Below are positions 8,175 to 17,151 of a DNA stretch of 64,000 nt, one piece after another. A program made the position numbers and the translations under genes. The DNA comes from Anaerolineae bacterium. Lineage in GTDB: Bacteria; Chloroflexota; Anaerolineae; Aggregatilineales; Phototrophicaceae. How positions within the stretch are numbered: the first letter of the stretch is position 1; each line of letters begins with the position of its first letter. Under the pieces are notes generated by a model that was not told where the DNA came from, searched no databases, and saw only the letters and a list, made by a program, of their open reading frames with translations. The stretch spans positions 1 through 64,000 of the forward strand of contig JAJEBK010000050.1 in NCBI GenBank assembly GCA_022823945.1, given 5' to 3'.

Positions 8175-8996
8175 TTATCCCACCGTCAGCTCCCGCCATC
8201 TTTTCAGCAGCGCGCGCGTATGCACCCCCGGCGCGCCATCGCCGACCACGAAATCATCCACGCGCACGACAGGCACGATCTCCTTCGTGCTGGAAGTGAT
8301 GATGACCTCGTCTGCTGCGTAATACTCGTCCAGCGTGATATCGCGCAATTCCAGCCGGTCGTCCAGCAGCTTGATGACCTCGGCGCGAGTGATGCCCAGC
8401 AAGACGCCGCTGGCTGGTGTGCTCCAGCGTCCGCCGCGACAGATGAAAGTGTTGCTGCGCGTGCCTTCGATCACCCTGCCCGCTTCGGTATAGATGGCGT
8501 CTATCGCTTGCGGATTGGCTCGGCGCGCTTTGAGCTGGGCGGTGATGCCGGGGATGTAGTTGATGGTCTTGGCTTCTGGCAGGTGGCGTGCTTGTTCGAT
8601 TGTGACGACATCTGCGCCGCGCAAGTAGGTTTCGGCAGGCGGGGGTTGCAAGGGCGTCACCATCACCAGCAAACGCGAATCGCCCGTGGGAAAGAAACCG
8701 CTGGAGCTGTCGCCACCAGTGATGACGATGCGTATGCCCGATTCGCTGTAATTGTTGCGACGCAGAGTCTGTTCGACGATATCGGCGAGCTCTTCGAGGT
8801 GCCAGGGGCAAGCTAGCTCGATTAGTTCGGCGGATCGCTGCAAGCGCTGCAAATGCTCGACCAGGCGAAAAGGCACAACGTTGTAGGTGCGCAGAAAGTC
8901 GAAGACGCCATAGCCGCGCAAGACAGCCAGATCGCTCGCCGGGATGCGCGCCTGGCTGGCCTCGACAAATTCGCCATTGATGTAGCAAACAGACAT
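8175..8996 (-). CDS. Class IV (fold-type IV) PLP-dependent aminotransferase
   Basis: A 273-residue protein of the branched-chain / D-amino-acid aminotransferase family. It starts MSVCYINGEFVEASQARIP with the typical GYGVFDFLRTYN segment; the PLP lysine is in LPEAKTINYIP, and the family motif EGTRSNTFI follows, then LLGITRAEVI and the terminal DEVIITSSTKEIVPV. Members transfer amino groups between branched-chain or D-amino acids and 2-oxoglutarate, or act as aminodeoxychorismate lyases; the sequence alone does not separate these. The ATG at 8996 is preferred over an upstream GTG at 9011 because the family begins close to the YINGE strand. It stands alone. Confidence 0.9.
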   Translation of the reverse strand: MSVCYINGEFVEASQARIPASDLAVLRGYGVFDFLRTYNVVPFRLVEHLQRLQRSAELIELACPWHLEELADIVEQTLRRNNYSESGIRIVITGGDSSSGFFPTGDSRLLVMVTPLQPPPAETYLRGADVVTIEQARHLPEAKTINYIPGITAQLKARRANPQAIDAIYTEAGRVIEGTRSNTFICRGGRWSTPASGVLLGITRAEVIKLLDDRLELRDITLDEYYAADEVIITSSTKEIVPVVRVDDFVVGDGAPGVHTRALLKRWRELTVG

Positions 8997-9057
8997 GCGG
9001 GGAGTATACACGCTGCGGCGTCAAGCTGCCCTGCGATGAAGTGCCGGGTACGAAGGC

Positions 9058-9066
9058 TGGTACAAT
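9058..9066 (+). promoter_or_regulatory. Extended -10 promoter, probably giving a leaderless transcript
   Basis: TGG directly before TACAAT forms an extended -10 element. The hexamer ends at 9066, six bases before the ATG at 9073, so transcription would start at or next to the start codon. No Shine-Dalgarno sequence is present. Confidence 0.45.
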
Positions 9067-9072
9067 CTGCCC

Positions 9073-10092
9073 ATGCCGCGTCACATCCTGTTGCTCATCG
9101 TCTGCCTTGCCCTGTGGACTCTGCCCGTCCGCGCGCAGTCGCTGCTGGCGATGGTCAACAATTTTCGCGCGGCGCGAGGATTGCCGGGCTTGTCGCTGGA
9201 TTCGCGCTTGACGGCGGCCGCCCAAAACCAAGCCAGTTGGATGGCGGTCAACAGCCAATGCTGCGACCATTCGCAGGGTGGCACGAGCACGGCTCTGTCG
9301 CGCGCCAATCGCTTCGGCTATAGCGCACCCTTGATCACCGAGATTATCTATTTAGGCGGCTCGGCAGCAGACGCCATGAACTGGTGGCAGACTTCAGGAC
9401 CTCACACGCGCGAACTCACGCGCCCGACCGGCGGACATGCGGGCATCGCCAGCGTCAGCGGCAACAACAACCAGACGGCGCATGTGGTCGTCTTTGGCTG
9501 GACGGGCAACAGCGGCAACGGCGGCGGCGCGAGTGGCGGTCCAGCCCAGCAGCCGGCGTATGTGGTCGGCTTGGACGAATTTGGCAATATCAAACATGAG
9601 GTGCAGCCCGGCGACGACCTGGGCACGATTGCCTGGCGTTATTATGGTTACAATTGGGATGTTCTCCCGACCATTCGCGCGCTCAACAACCGCACACAAG
9701 CTGAAGATGGTCTGCTGGCACCGGGCGAGATCTTGCTTATCCCGCCGAAAGCCGGCACCTATACGCCCGCTCCCAGCACAGCAAGCGCCCAGCCAGAACC
9801 CAGCGCCGCGCCCACCGGCAAGCCAGCTACGACAGAAGCGCGAATGCAAGCGCCAAGCCACACGAGCGCCAGTCCCGCTCCCAGCGCCAGCAGCGCCACG
9901 CCCCCGCCGACTGCGCCCGGCCTGCGCAAAATCCACATCGGCAACCTGCCCACGCCGATCGCCACGCCGCAGCCGCCACCCATCGCCCCCGAAGACGCCC
10001 TGACCCTGCTGGAGCTGGGCTTGCTAGCCGCGGCATTTGTCACGCAGTTGTTGGTCATTGGGTTCGCGGTTGCCGCATTCATTCGGCGTTAA
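9073..10092 (+). CDS. Secreted CAP/SCP-domain protein with LysM and C-terminal membrane anchor
   Basis: A 339-residue exported protein. A signal peptide (ILLLIVCLALWTLPVRA) precedes a CAP/SCP domain (about 25-140: MVNNFRAARGLPGLSLDSRL, DHSQGG, and the conserved GHAGIAS region). A LysM-like module follows at about 175-225 (HEVQPGDDLGTIAWRYYG, LLAPGEILLIP), then a Pro/Ala/Ser/Thr-rich linker and a final hydrophobic helix (LLAAAFVTQLLVIGFAVAAF) ending in RR. It is expected to face outward, bind peptidoglycan through LysM and be held by its C terminus. The CAP domain's activity is unknown. Confidence 0.85.
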   Translation: MPRHILLLIVCLALWTLPVRAQSLLAMVNNFRAARGLPGLSLDSRLTAAAQNQASWMAVNSQCCDHSQGGTSTALSRANRFGYSAPLITEIIYLGGSAADAMNWWQTSGPHTRELTRPTGGHAGIASVSGNNNQTAHVVVFGWTGNSGNGGGASGGPAQQPAYVVGLDEFGNIKHEVQPGDDLGTIAWRYYGYNWDVLPTIRALNNRTQAEDGLLAPGEILLIPPKAGTYTPAPSTASAQPEPSAAPTGKPATTEARMQAPSHTSASPAPSASSATPPPTAPGLRKIHIGNLPTPIATPQPPPIAPEDALTLLELGLLAAAFVTQLLVIGFAVAAFIRR

Positions 10093-10173
10093 ATGCCTGA
10101 AGCGCCCAAGTTGACAGATTCTACGGCTTGCATGATACTGGGAGCACGATCGATAGTGGTGATATACACGAAT

Positions 10174-10845
10174 ATGACCGGCTACAAGGATTGGGTGCGG
10201 CAGGCGCAGGCTGGTGACCGCGGCGACAAAAACCGGGCTTTTGACAGGCTGGTGCGCGATTACCGCGGCATGGCCTATGGCATCGCGTATACGCGCGTCA
10301 GCGATGCGCAGTTGGCGGAAGATGTCGCGCAGGAAGCCTTCCTCACCGCGTATGCGCGCATCGCACAACTGAAAGACGCCTCGGCCTTTCCGGCTTGGTT
10401 GCGCCGCATCGTGTTGACCCAGGTCGACCGCATCAACCGTCCCCAGCCACACGAAGCGCTGGATGAAAACAGCCTGGCAGACCCTGCAGCCAGGCCCGAA
10501 GCCCAAGTGGAAGTCCAGGAATTACGAGCGCGCGTTCGGGCTGCGGTGGCTTCGTTGCCAGCGACGCAGCGTGCGGTCACCAGCGACTTTTACCTCGAAG
10601 GGCAATCACAGCGAGAGATCTCGGAGCGGCTTGGACTGCCTTTGGCGACTGTAAAAAAGCGCTTGCAATATGCTCGGGCGCAGTTGCGCGGCTTGCTGGC
10701 GGGCATCAACGAAGGGATCGACCGCACCTTCACAGCCGATCCACCAAACGAATTGCAGCCGGTATATGTCTATCGCCGGCGTCAGCTTGACACATCCAGA
10801 GACCCCTCCCCGCGCGAAACGAGAAGGGGAAAACGGGTCGGTTAG
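10174..10845 (+). CDS. ECF-type RNA polymerase sigma factor
   Basis: About 223 residues from the ATG at 10174; the frame is open up to 10093 but the upstream part has no family sequence. Region 2 is clear (NRAFDRLVRDYRGMAYGIAY, AEDVAQEAFLTAYARI, FPAWLRRIVL) and region 4 carries the helix-turn-helix (LPATQRAVTSDFYLEGQSQR then EISERLGLPLATVKKRL). No anti-sigma factor is adjacent. The last codons run through a GC-rich inverted repeat (10803-10830), so the C-terminal tail SRDPSPRETRRGKRVG may be an insertion-derived extension. The gene converges on the subtilase gene with a 4-base overlap. Confidence 0.9.
   Translation: MTGYKDWVRQAQAGDRGDKNRAFDRLVRDYRGMAYGIAYTRVSDAQLAEDVAQEAFLTAYARIAQLKDASAFPAWLRRIVLTQVDRINRPQPHEALDENSLADPAARPEAQVEVQELRARVRAAVASLPATQRAVTSDFYLEGQSQREISERLGLPLATVKKRLQYARAQLRGLLAGINEGIDRTFTADPPNELQPVYVYRRRQLDTSRDPSPRETRRGKRVG
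10803..10830. repeat. GC-rich inverted repeat inside the sigma-factor 3' end
   Basis: CCCCTCCCCGCGCGAAAC followed by GAGAAGGGG forms a stem similar to the first arm of the palindromic elements at 48820, 55226 and 57032. Here it is part of the coding sequence. Confidence 0.5.
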
Positions 10846-12041
10846 CTGCCTGGCACGACTTCACAAGCGCCGTTGCGCATGCATGTCCAGGTCATATCGC
10901 CGCCATCCAGGTGCAGTTGCCCGCCCATGCCTTGCAATACCGCCGCCATGGCTGCGACATAGGGCGCAGAAAAGCTGGTGCCGTTCAGCGCTTTGTAGCC
11001 ATTGTCGAGGTAAATGGTGTGCACATCGCGGCCCGGCGCCCAGATATCGCCGCCTTTGTTGCTGAAGCTGCTGCGCGAGCCATTGGCATCGATCGCGCCA
11101 ACCGCCACCACGCCTTCATAACGCGCCGGATATCCTGGCAGGCTGCCGCCGCTGTTGCCCGCCGAGGCGATGACGGTCACGCCCTTGCCCATGGCGTATT
11201 CGACAGCATCCTTGGTAACCTGCGAGCCGACCATGCTGCCCAGCGACAGGTTTATGATGTCTGCGCCATTGTCGGCGGCAAAAACGATGCCCGCAGCCAC
11301 ATCTGCCATCGAGCCGCTGCCACTCGGTCCCAGCACGCGCACCGGCAAGATCGAACTATTGGGCGCGAAGCCGGCGATGCCGATGCCGTTGTCGGTGTTG
11401 GCGGCGATGATGCCCGCCACGCTGCAGCCATGCCCAAAGACATCTTCGGGGTCATCGTCATTGTCGACAAAGTCGTATCCACCAGTCAGCACGCGCCCCT
11501 GCAAGTCTTCATGAGTCAGGCAGACGCCCGTGTCGATGACAGCCACAGTGATCGGCTGCAGATCGCCCATCTCGCGCCAAGCCTGCTCGGCCTGAATATG
11601 CGGCAGCGCCCACTGACGATCATAGTCGGGGTCGTTGGGCGGGATAGCAAAGTTCACGCTGACGAAGAAATCTTGCTCGACCAGTTCGACATCGCTATCG
11701 AATGTGTAATCGCCCGCGAAGAGCATGCCATCGCTGTCGGAGGTGAACGCCCTGTCGTAGCGCTCGGGCACATCGACCACCCAGATTTCCAGTTCGTCAA
11801 TGCGCTCAACGATGGTCGCGCCGATGCGGTTGGCATATTCCCACTTTTCGCTGAGCGGCGTGCCCGGGTCGTAGTGGATTACCCAGTTGCCGGTCGGAAC
11901 AACATCGCGGACCGGCACCACGCGCGTGAAGTCGGGCTGCGCGGGGATAGCTTGTGGAACTGGCTTGAATTCACTGGCGGCGACAGGCAAACAAAGCAGC
12001 GCCAATAGCAGCAGCGTCAGAAGGCGTCGACATGTGGTCAT
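10842..12041 (-). CDS. Secreted subtilisin-family (S8) serine protease
   Basis: About 399 residues from the ATG at 12041 (preceded by GAAGGGA), with signal peptide LLTLLLLALLCLPVAAS. An N-terminal region of about 130 residues resembling a propeptide precedes the S8 catalytic domain: Asp in VAVIDTGV (about 170), His in FGHGCSVAGIIA (about 204), the oxyanion-hole asparagine in VIASAGNSGG and Ser in GTSFSAPYVAAM. The triad is intact. The domain ends without a C-terminal anchor, so it is probably secreted or processed. An upstream GTG at 12059 is a less likely start. Confidence 0.93.
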   Translation of the reverse strand: MTTCRRLLTLLLLALLCLPVAASEFKPVPQAIPAQPDFTRVVPVRDVVPTGNWVIHYDPGTPLSEKWEYANRIGATIVERIDELEIWVVDVPERYDRAFTSDSDGMLFAGDYTFDSDVELVEQDFFVSVNFAIPPNDPDYDRQWALPHIQAEQAWREMGDLQPITVAVIDTGVCLTHEDLQGRVLTGGYDFVDNDDDPEDVFGHGCSVAGIIAANTDNGIGIAGFAPNSSILPVRVLGPSGSGSMADVAAGIVFAADNGADIINLSLGSMVGSQVTKDAVEYAMGKGVTVIASAGNSGGSLPGYPARYEGVVAVGAIDANGSRSSFSNKGGDIWAPGRDVHTIYLDNGYKALNGTSFSAPYVAAMAAVLQGMGGQLHLDGGDMTWTCMRNGACEVVPGS

Positions 12042-12139
12042 GGGGAGAAGTCCCTTCACAATTGAGCGGGAGCGCTGTGCACATTGTAACAGCTTTGCAA
12101 AGCAGTACGCAAGAATAGGCGCGATGGTTGCGCTGGCGC

Positions 12140-13078
12140 TCAGAGGCGGCGGCGGTTCACGGCGAAATCAAAGACATCGTCGCGGGCGTAGTGCCCCGTG
12201 ACATCCAACGCCATCTGTTCCTGGGCAATCATGCGCAGATCGAGGTCGGCAGTGATGATGGTTTCTGCGTCAAATACCGGCTCGACGAGATATTCTCCAT
12301 CGGGCGCGATGATGGCGCTGCCCCCGTTCAGCAAGCGAGCATCGGCAGCTGCGCTTAATTCAGGCGGCAACTGCAACTCTGGCGGGAAGTCGGCGGCAGT
12401 CATGATATTGCCCACCGCCAGCACAAAGCAGCGCCCCTCAAAAGCATAATGGCGGCTGGCGATTTGGTGCATGGGCTTGACCTGGGGCCACAGCGCGATG
12501 TGAATGTCCTCGCCACTGAGGTGCAGGGCTTGTCGGGCATGTGGCATCCAGTGTTCCCAGCAGATCAAGCCGCCGACTCGTCCGGCTGTTGTGTCTGCCG
12601 CGCGCAAACCCGCTCCATCGCCCTGCGCCCAGACCAACTGCTCGGTATAGGTCGGTCGCAGTTTGCGGTGGTGGTTCAGGAGTGCGCCATCGCCGTCAAT
12701 GATGACGAGGCTGTTGTAAATGCTGCGGTTGCCTCGTCCCTGGACTACGCGCTCGTTCAAGCCGAGGACCAGCGCGATGCCCTGGGTCTTTGCGCTGTCA
12801 CGCAGCTGGCGCATCTCTGGGCTGTCGATCGCCAGGCTGTTGCCGACGAGGCGGGCGTACAGCTGCTTGGTGGGCGCGTGATCCCAGCGGGCATAGTCGA
12901 TCGCCCAATCCAGCCAGGCTGGGTAGCCGGGAAAGAAAGTTTCGCCAAATATCGCCAGCTGCGCGCCACTGCGGGCGGCTTCGGCGATTAGAGACAGCGC
13001 TTTGTCGATGGTCGCTGGCAAGTCGTAATAGACTGGCCGCGCCTGGACCAAAGCGACGCGCACGCTGTCACCCATCAT
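12140..13078 (-). CDS. Nitrilase-family carbon-nitrogen hydrolase
   Basis: A 312-residue protein of the aliphatic/aryl nitrilase branch. The catalytic triad is visible: Glu46 in FGETFFPGYP, Lys139 in HHRKLRPTYTE and Cys173 in GGLICWEHWMP, whose sequences favour true nitrilases (nitrile to acid plus ammonia) over amidases. The length matches the branch. Its start overlaps the gatC stop by 4 bases (ATGA-type), so the two are translationally coupled. The substrate is not inferable. Confidence 0.9.
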   Translation of the reverse strand: MMGDSVRVALVQARPVYYDLPATIDKALSLIAEAARSGAQLAIFGETFFPGYPAWLDWAIDYARWDHAPTKQLYARLVGNSLAIDSPEMRQLRDSAKTQGIALVLGLNERVVQGRGNRSIYNSLVIIDGDGALLNHHRKLRPTYTEQLVWAQGDGAGLRAADTTAGRVGGLICWEHWMPHARQALHLSGEDIHIALWPQVKPMHQIASRHYAFEGRCFVLAVGNIMTAADFPPELQLPPELSAAADARLLNGGSAIIAPDGEYLVEPVFDAETIITADLDLRMIAQEQMALDVTGHYARDDVFDFAVNRRRL

Positions 13079-13380
13079 CCGCCATCGCCCAGCACAGCGC
13101 GAACCCGGAATTGCTCGCCGTCGCTAGCTGGCGCGTTGGCGACGACCTCGTCCACCGTCAGCGGCGGACCAGCTACATCAGCCCGCATCACGCTGGTCAA
13201 GGGCAAGACCGACGAGGTCGGGTCAATATGGGAGGTATCCAACTCTTCCAGCTTCTGAAAATAAGCCAGAATGTCGGAAAGCTGCTTTTGATAGCGGACG
13301 ACATCTTCATCGATCAGTTCAAGGCGGGCCAGCTCGGCGATGGCGCGCACCTCGGACTGGGTCAAGGCGGGTTCTGTCAT
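13075..13380 (-). CDS. gatC: Aspartyl/glutamyl-tRNA amidotransferase subunit C
   Basis: A 101-residue protein, the normal GatC length, starting at the ATG at 13380 with GGGGGAGA just upstream. It shows the family pattern: LTQSEVRAIAELARLELIDE, then YQKQLSDILAYFQKLEELDT, and the C-terminal proline-bearing stretch ending FRVRAVLG. GatC holds together the GatA amidase and GatB kinase that convert misacylated Glu-tRNA(Gln) or Asp-tRNA(Asn). Neither gatA nor gatB is here; the gene is instead coupled to a nitrilase. Confidence 0.93.
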   Translation of the reverse strand: MTEPALTQSEVRAIAELARLELIDEDVVRYQKQLSDILAYFQKLEELDTSHIDPTSSVLPLTSVMRADVAGPPLTVDEVVANAPASDGEQFRVRAVLGDGG

Positions 13381-13512
13381 GATTGTCTCCCCCTGCATCT
13401 GCTTCTGCATTGTACCCACAGCGCGCTGGGCAAACACAGATAGAATCTGCGCGGGGGTGTCATCGCGTCGCCCCTGCGCCAACAGTTTGTGGAACCAGAG
13501 AGGCACACAAGT

Positions 13513-13552
13513 GTAGCCCCCACGGCCGGCTTTTCGGGGGGACCGAGAGGGT
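13513..13552. repeat. GC-rich palindromic repeat, second-arm type
   Basis: GCCCCCACGGCCGGC followed by TTTTCGGGGGGACCGAGAGGG resembles the right arms of the elements at 48924, 53898, 55344 and 57122 (C-run, short loop, G-run, then GACCGAG or GACTGAG and a second G-run). It fills the divergent space between gatC and the DinB-like gene. Confidence 0.55.
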
Positions 13553-13563
13553 TTATTGCGTGC

Positions 13564-13569
13564 TACAAT
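13564..13569 (+). promoter_or_regulatory. Candidate -10 box of the DinB-like gene
   Basis: TACAAT preceded by TGC lies 31 bases before the chosen start at 13601. The same GCTACAAT context occurs before several plus-strand genes in the window. Confidence 0.4.
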
Positions 13570-13600
13570 GACGCGCGCATTGACGGTTGAGGAGGCAACG

Positions 13601-14158
13601 ATGCGGGCGACAGTCACAAAAAATGAAGCGCTGCGCTTGCTGCGCATTGAGCACCGGGCAGTCCACGCCTTGATCGCGACGCTGCGAGACGAAGAAATGA
13701 CGCGTGGCGATACCATTCGCCATGGCTTGTATGCCGACCAGCGCTGTTCTTTCAAAGACCTGCTCGCTCACCTGATCTGCTATGAAGCCTTCACGCTGGC
13801 TGCTATCGACGACTGGCAGCGCGGGCAACAGCACTGGGTGATCGATGCTGTGCGCGATGCCCGACAAAGCCGCGACATCCACTATGGCGGCATATCAGAA
13901 CGGGCGGGATTGAGCCTGAACGAGCAACTGGACGAATATCGGCGTGTTAGCGCAGCGCTGGAAGATCGGCTTGCGGAGCTTTCCGAAGCCGACTGGCGCA
14001 GTGAGCCGACTTTTGTTATGTCGCGCGCAACCAATCTGGGCGGCATGATCGAGAGCATTATGGTGACGCCGCCGCGACCCATGTACCGCCATCTGCCCGT
14101 GCATGTGCCCGATGCCGCCGGTTATATCCGCAGCCTGCGCGCCGCAGCGGAGCGATAG
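13601..14158 (+). CDS. DinB/DfsB-like four-helix bundle protein
   Basis: A 185-residue protein starting at the ATG at 13601, which has GAGGAGG seven bases upstream. The helical pattern with AHLICYEAFTLAAIDDW and a C-terminal RHLPVHVPDAAGYIRSL resembles DinB-superfamily / ClbS-DfsB proteins, putative metal-dependent hydrolases or thiol transferases. A complete histidine triad cannot be confidently placed, so catalytic activity is uncertain. The stop codon abuts the ATG of the LCP gene, giving a two-gene operon. Confidence 0.65.
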   Translation: MRATVTKNEALRLLRIEHRAVHALIATLRDEEMTRGDTIRHGLYADQRCSFKDLLAHLICYEAFTLAAIDDWQRGQQHWVIDAVRDARQSRDIHYGGISERAGLSLNEQLDEYRRVSAALEDRLAELSEADWRSEPTFVMSRATNLGGMIESIMVTPPRPMYRHLPVHVPDAAGYIRSLRAAAER

Positions 14159-15664
14159 ATGCATCTTCGCGGCTGTCTGCGCCTGCTTGTCGTCTGCATC
14201 TTGCTGGTGGCGATGACGGCTGTTTGCGCTTTCGGCAGCTTCACCCTGGCGCAGCAGACTGTTGTTGACCTGGGCACATCGGGCTTCCGTGTGGTCGATC
14301 CGCTGCAAACCCTGCGCTGCTTTGCCATTCAGCAATGCGCCGACGAAAGCGCGAACGAAGCGCCGCCACTACTGCTGACGCCACTGCTCACAGCCATCGC
14401 CGCCGACTCGCCGCCCGCAGCCACCAGGACGCCTGTGCCACAGACTGCGCTTGTGCCCGCCGCCACTTTGCCGCCTACTGTGGTCGCCCTGCCGAGCAAC
14501 TTACCACCAGTCGATCCGCGCGCCATCACCATTCTGCTGCTGGGCATCGACCAGCGCCGCGCCATGCAAGACGACGGTCCCTTCCGCACCGATACCATGA
14601 TACTGCTGCATGTCAATCCAGCGCGCCGGACGGTCGGCGTGCTGTCGCTGCCGCGCGATCTGTGGGTGCGCATCCCCGGCTTTGGCGAAGCGCGCATCAA
14701 CACCGCCAATTTCAAAGGCGATGCCGCGGCCTATCCCGGTGGCGGTCCTGCCCTGGCTATGGCGACAATCCACGAGAATTTCGGTTTGCGCGTCGACAAG
14801 TACCTGCTGGTGAATTTCGAGGTGTTTACGACGTTGGTCGATACGCTCGCGCCCAATGGCGTGCCCATCACGATTACAGAGTTCATTGACGACCCCTATT
14901 ATCCAGACGAGGCAGAAGGCTATAACCCTGTGCGTTTCGAGCCAGGCGATTATCAGCTGGATGCGGAAGCGCTGCTGCAATATGCCCGCACGCGCGCTAC
15001 ATCGGGCGGCGACTTCGACAGAGCGCGCCGTCAGCAGCAAGTTCTGGATGCCGTGCGCGCCCATGTGCTCAGCGCCGGCGGCATCACTACCTTCATCAGC
15101 CAGGCGCCCTATCTGTGGGGGCAGCTGCAAGACAATTTCAGCACCAACCTGGAGATGACTGACATCCTGTCGCTGGGGCAACTGATGGGCAATATCCAGC
15201 CCGACGACATCCGCTACAGCGTGATCGGCAATCTGCATGTTGTGCCCGGCACCAGCAGCGATGGACAGCAGATTTTGATCCCCAACCTCGACTCGATTCG
15301 CGATTTGATCGTGCGCACCTTTTATCCACCCGACCTGACCGACGCTGATTTGCTGGAACGGGCGCGGCAAGAAGCAGCGTCGATTTATGTTTGGAATGGC
15401 ACGCAGGTCGACAATCTGGCGCGCGATACCAAGAATTGGCTGGAAGCGCAGGGACACATCGTAACTGACATCGGCAGCGAGCAGAATCGCTATCGCCGGC
15501 AGACCGAGATACGCGTTTATGGGCGCTATAACTGGACGGCGCAGGTTCTGGCGAACTTGCTGGGTGTTCCAAGCGACCGCATCTTGCCCAGTGGCGACCG
15601 ACAAATCGCGCGCGGCGTGCTGATATTGCTAGGGGCGGATGCGCCGGCAGCCATCGGCGCATAG
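14159..15664 (+). CDS. LytR-CpsA-Psr (LCP) family cell-wall glycopolymer ligase
   Basis: A 501-residue membrane protein with one N-terminal transmembrane helix (LLVVCILLVAMTAVCAFGSF), a Thr/Pro/Ala-rich linker and an LCP domain from about residue 120 (ITILLLGIDQR, TDTMILLHVNPARRTVGVLS, LPRDLWVRIPG, INTANFKGD, and the arginine-rich YARTRATSGGDFDRARRQQQ). A LytR_C-like domain lies at about 395-490 (ASIYVWNGTQV, ARGVLILLGADAP). LCP enzymes transfer polyprenyl-linked glycopolymers onto peptidoglycan outside the membrane; the conserved Asp and Arg residues that bind pyrophosphate are present. It directly follows the DinB-like gene. Confidence 0.92.
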   Translation: MHLRGCLRLLVVCILLVAMTAVCAFGSFTLAQQTVVDLGTSGFRVVDPLQTLRCFAIQQCADESANEAPPLLLTPLLTAIAADSPPAATRTPVPQTALVPAATLPPTVVALPSNLPPVDPRAITILLLGIDQRRAMQDDGPFRTDTMILLHVNPARRTVGVLSLPRDLWVRIPGFGEARINTANFKGDAAAYPGGGPALAMATIHENFGLRVDKYLLVNFEVFTTLVDTLAPNGVPITITEFIDDPYYPDEAEGYNPVRFEPGDYQLDAEALLQYARTRATSGGDFDRARRQQQVLDAVRAHVLSAGGITTFISQAPYLWGQLQDNFSTNLEMTDILSLGQLMGNIQPDDIRYSVIGNLHVVPGTSSDGQQILIPNLDSIRDLIVRTFYPPDLTDADLLERARQEAASIYVWNGTQVDNLARDTKNWLEAQGHIVTDIGSEQNRYRRQTEIRVYGRYNWTAQVLANLLGVPSDRILPSGDRQIARGVLILLGADAPAAIGA

Positions 15665-15744
15665 TGGCTGACGCGAAAAGACCGCTATACACATTCAATC
15701 AGCCCGTAGCTAAACTTGCTTTTCGCAAATGAGAGGAAACAGTC

Positions 15745-17151
15745 ATGCTGCGTAAGATCATCCTGGAAAACTTTAAGAATTGGAAAGCGCTCGAAATAGA
15801 CTTGACACCAGTCACTCTTCTGTTTGGCACAAATAGCGCAGGCAAGACTGGTGTTCTCCAGTCGTTACTATTGCTCAAGCAAACCGCACGAGGAATTGAC
15901 CCAAAACAGCACCTGAACTTTGGCGGAGGAGATCGAGATTTCACGGATTTTGGTAGCTACCAAGATCTGGTCTTCGGTCATAACAACAGCACGCCGATAA
16001 GACTTGGTCTAACTTGGGATATTTCTCCTCATAAAACGACGCTCTTCTTCCCCCTAGCTCACAGCAGCGCCGCTAAAACAGACAGCATTGAACAGCGTAA
16101 AGCGTCGCTGAGTTATGAGATCACCTGGAAGCTCGACAATGATCTGTACATAGAGCAACTAAATTACAGTGCCCATCTCCAGGATGAAATTGAACTGTCC
16201 GTGCAATTCCATCGAGTCGAGGACGAGAAATACACCTTGGAAGTTTCGGATTCGATTATGAATGAGGATGGTGAAGATGAGCACATCGCAGATGAAGGTG
16301 ATTCTCAAGATGAGAGATATTTGGGTCCTCCCGGAAGCTGCTACAGGATTCCCTTCGTACCCCGTCTCCGTGGGAGAGCTTTCGGCTCATTCAAAGTGGA
16401 ACCTGTTTACTTTAGCTTCGCTTTTGATGAACTTATGGACGAAATATATTATTTGGGTCCGCTACGTCAATACCCTAAAAGATATTATCAGTGGACAGGT
16501 GAAAAGAAATCTCAGGTTGTTGAACCCGATGGGGCAGATACCATCCCAACTTTGGTTTCGTCAGAACGAGATGACAAGTCTTTGCAAACGGACGTTGCTC
16601 AGTGGCTCGGCAATCTTGAACTTGTCGAAGCATTCAAAATCAAAGCGACAGACCGCAACAAACGATTTTACGAAGTCTCCGTAAAGATCGACGGTATTGA
16701 AAGTGCCCTGGTCGACGTCGGCTTTGGTGTGTCTCAAGTCTTGCCCGTCGTAACGTTACTCTTCTCTGTACCACAAGGATCTGTTGTGTTGCTAGAACAA
16801 CCAGAGCTTCACCTGCATCCGAACGCACAAAGTCTGCTCGCGGACCTACTGCTTCATGTTGCAGAAGCGAGAAAGTTGCAACTGATTGTAGAGAGCCATA
16901 GTGAGCATATTTTGCGGCGCTTACAGCGGCGCATTGCAGAGGCCGAGACCGAATTTGCCAGACCAGAGAACATAAAAACGTACTTCTGTGAGTCCAGAAA
17001 GGGCGGCTCTACGATTTCTGAGGTCGAAGTCGACAGGTTTGGGCAGATATCCAACTGGCCGGAGAAATTTCTAGGTGACATTGGTGGAGATATGCATAGT
17101 ATGGTGAAAGCTGCGCTTGCCCGTCGACGGACGGAGCTCGAGAATGCTTAA
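15745..17151 (+). CDS. AAA ATPase of the DUF3696 / SMC-like type, putative defence component
   Basis: A 468-residue ABC/SMC-like ATPase. It opens LRKIILENFKNWKALEIDL with Walker A GTNSAGKT (28-35), a Q-loop region LLLLKQTARG, a signature-like DVGFGVSQVLPV, Walker B VVLLEQPELHLHP (about 345-358) and H-switch VESHSEH (about 382-388). The last 60 residues (EVEVDRFGQISNWP, then GDIGGDMHSM) match the DUF3696 tail. Proteins of this kind partner nucleases in OLD-, PARIS- and Septu-like systems. It overlaps the next gene by 8 bases. GC content is visibly lower than in the flanking genes, suggesting transfer. A GAGAGGAAA element precedes the ATG. Confidence 0.85.
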   Translation: MLRKIILENFKNWKALEIDLTPVTLLFGTNSAGKTGVLQSLLLLKQTARGIDPKQHLNFGGGDRDFTDFGSYQDLVFGHNNSTPIRLGLTWDISPHKTTLFFPLAHSSAAKTDSIEQRKASLSYEITWKLDNDLYIEQLNYSAHLQDEIELSVQFHRVEDEKYTLEVSDSIMNEDGEDEHIADEGDSQDERYLGPPGSCYRIPFVPRLRGRAFGSFKVEPVYFSFAFDELMDEIYYLGPLRQYPKRYYQWTGEKKSQVVEPDGADTIPTLVSSERDDKSLQTDVAQWLGNLELVEAFKIKATDRNKRFYEVSVKIDGIESALVDVGFGVSQVLPVVTLLFSVPQGSVVLLEQPELHLHPNAQSLLADLLLHVAEARKLQLIVESHSEHILRRLQRRIAEAETEFARPENIKTYFCESRKGGSTISEVEVDRFGQISNWPEKFLGDIGGDMHSMVKAALARRRTELENA

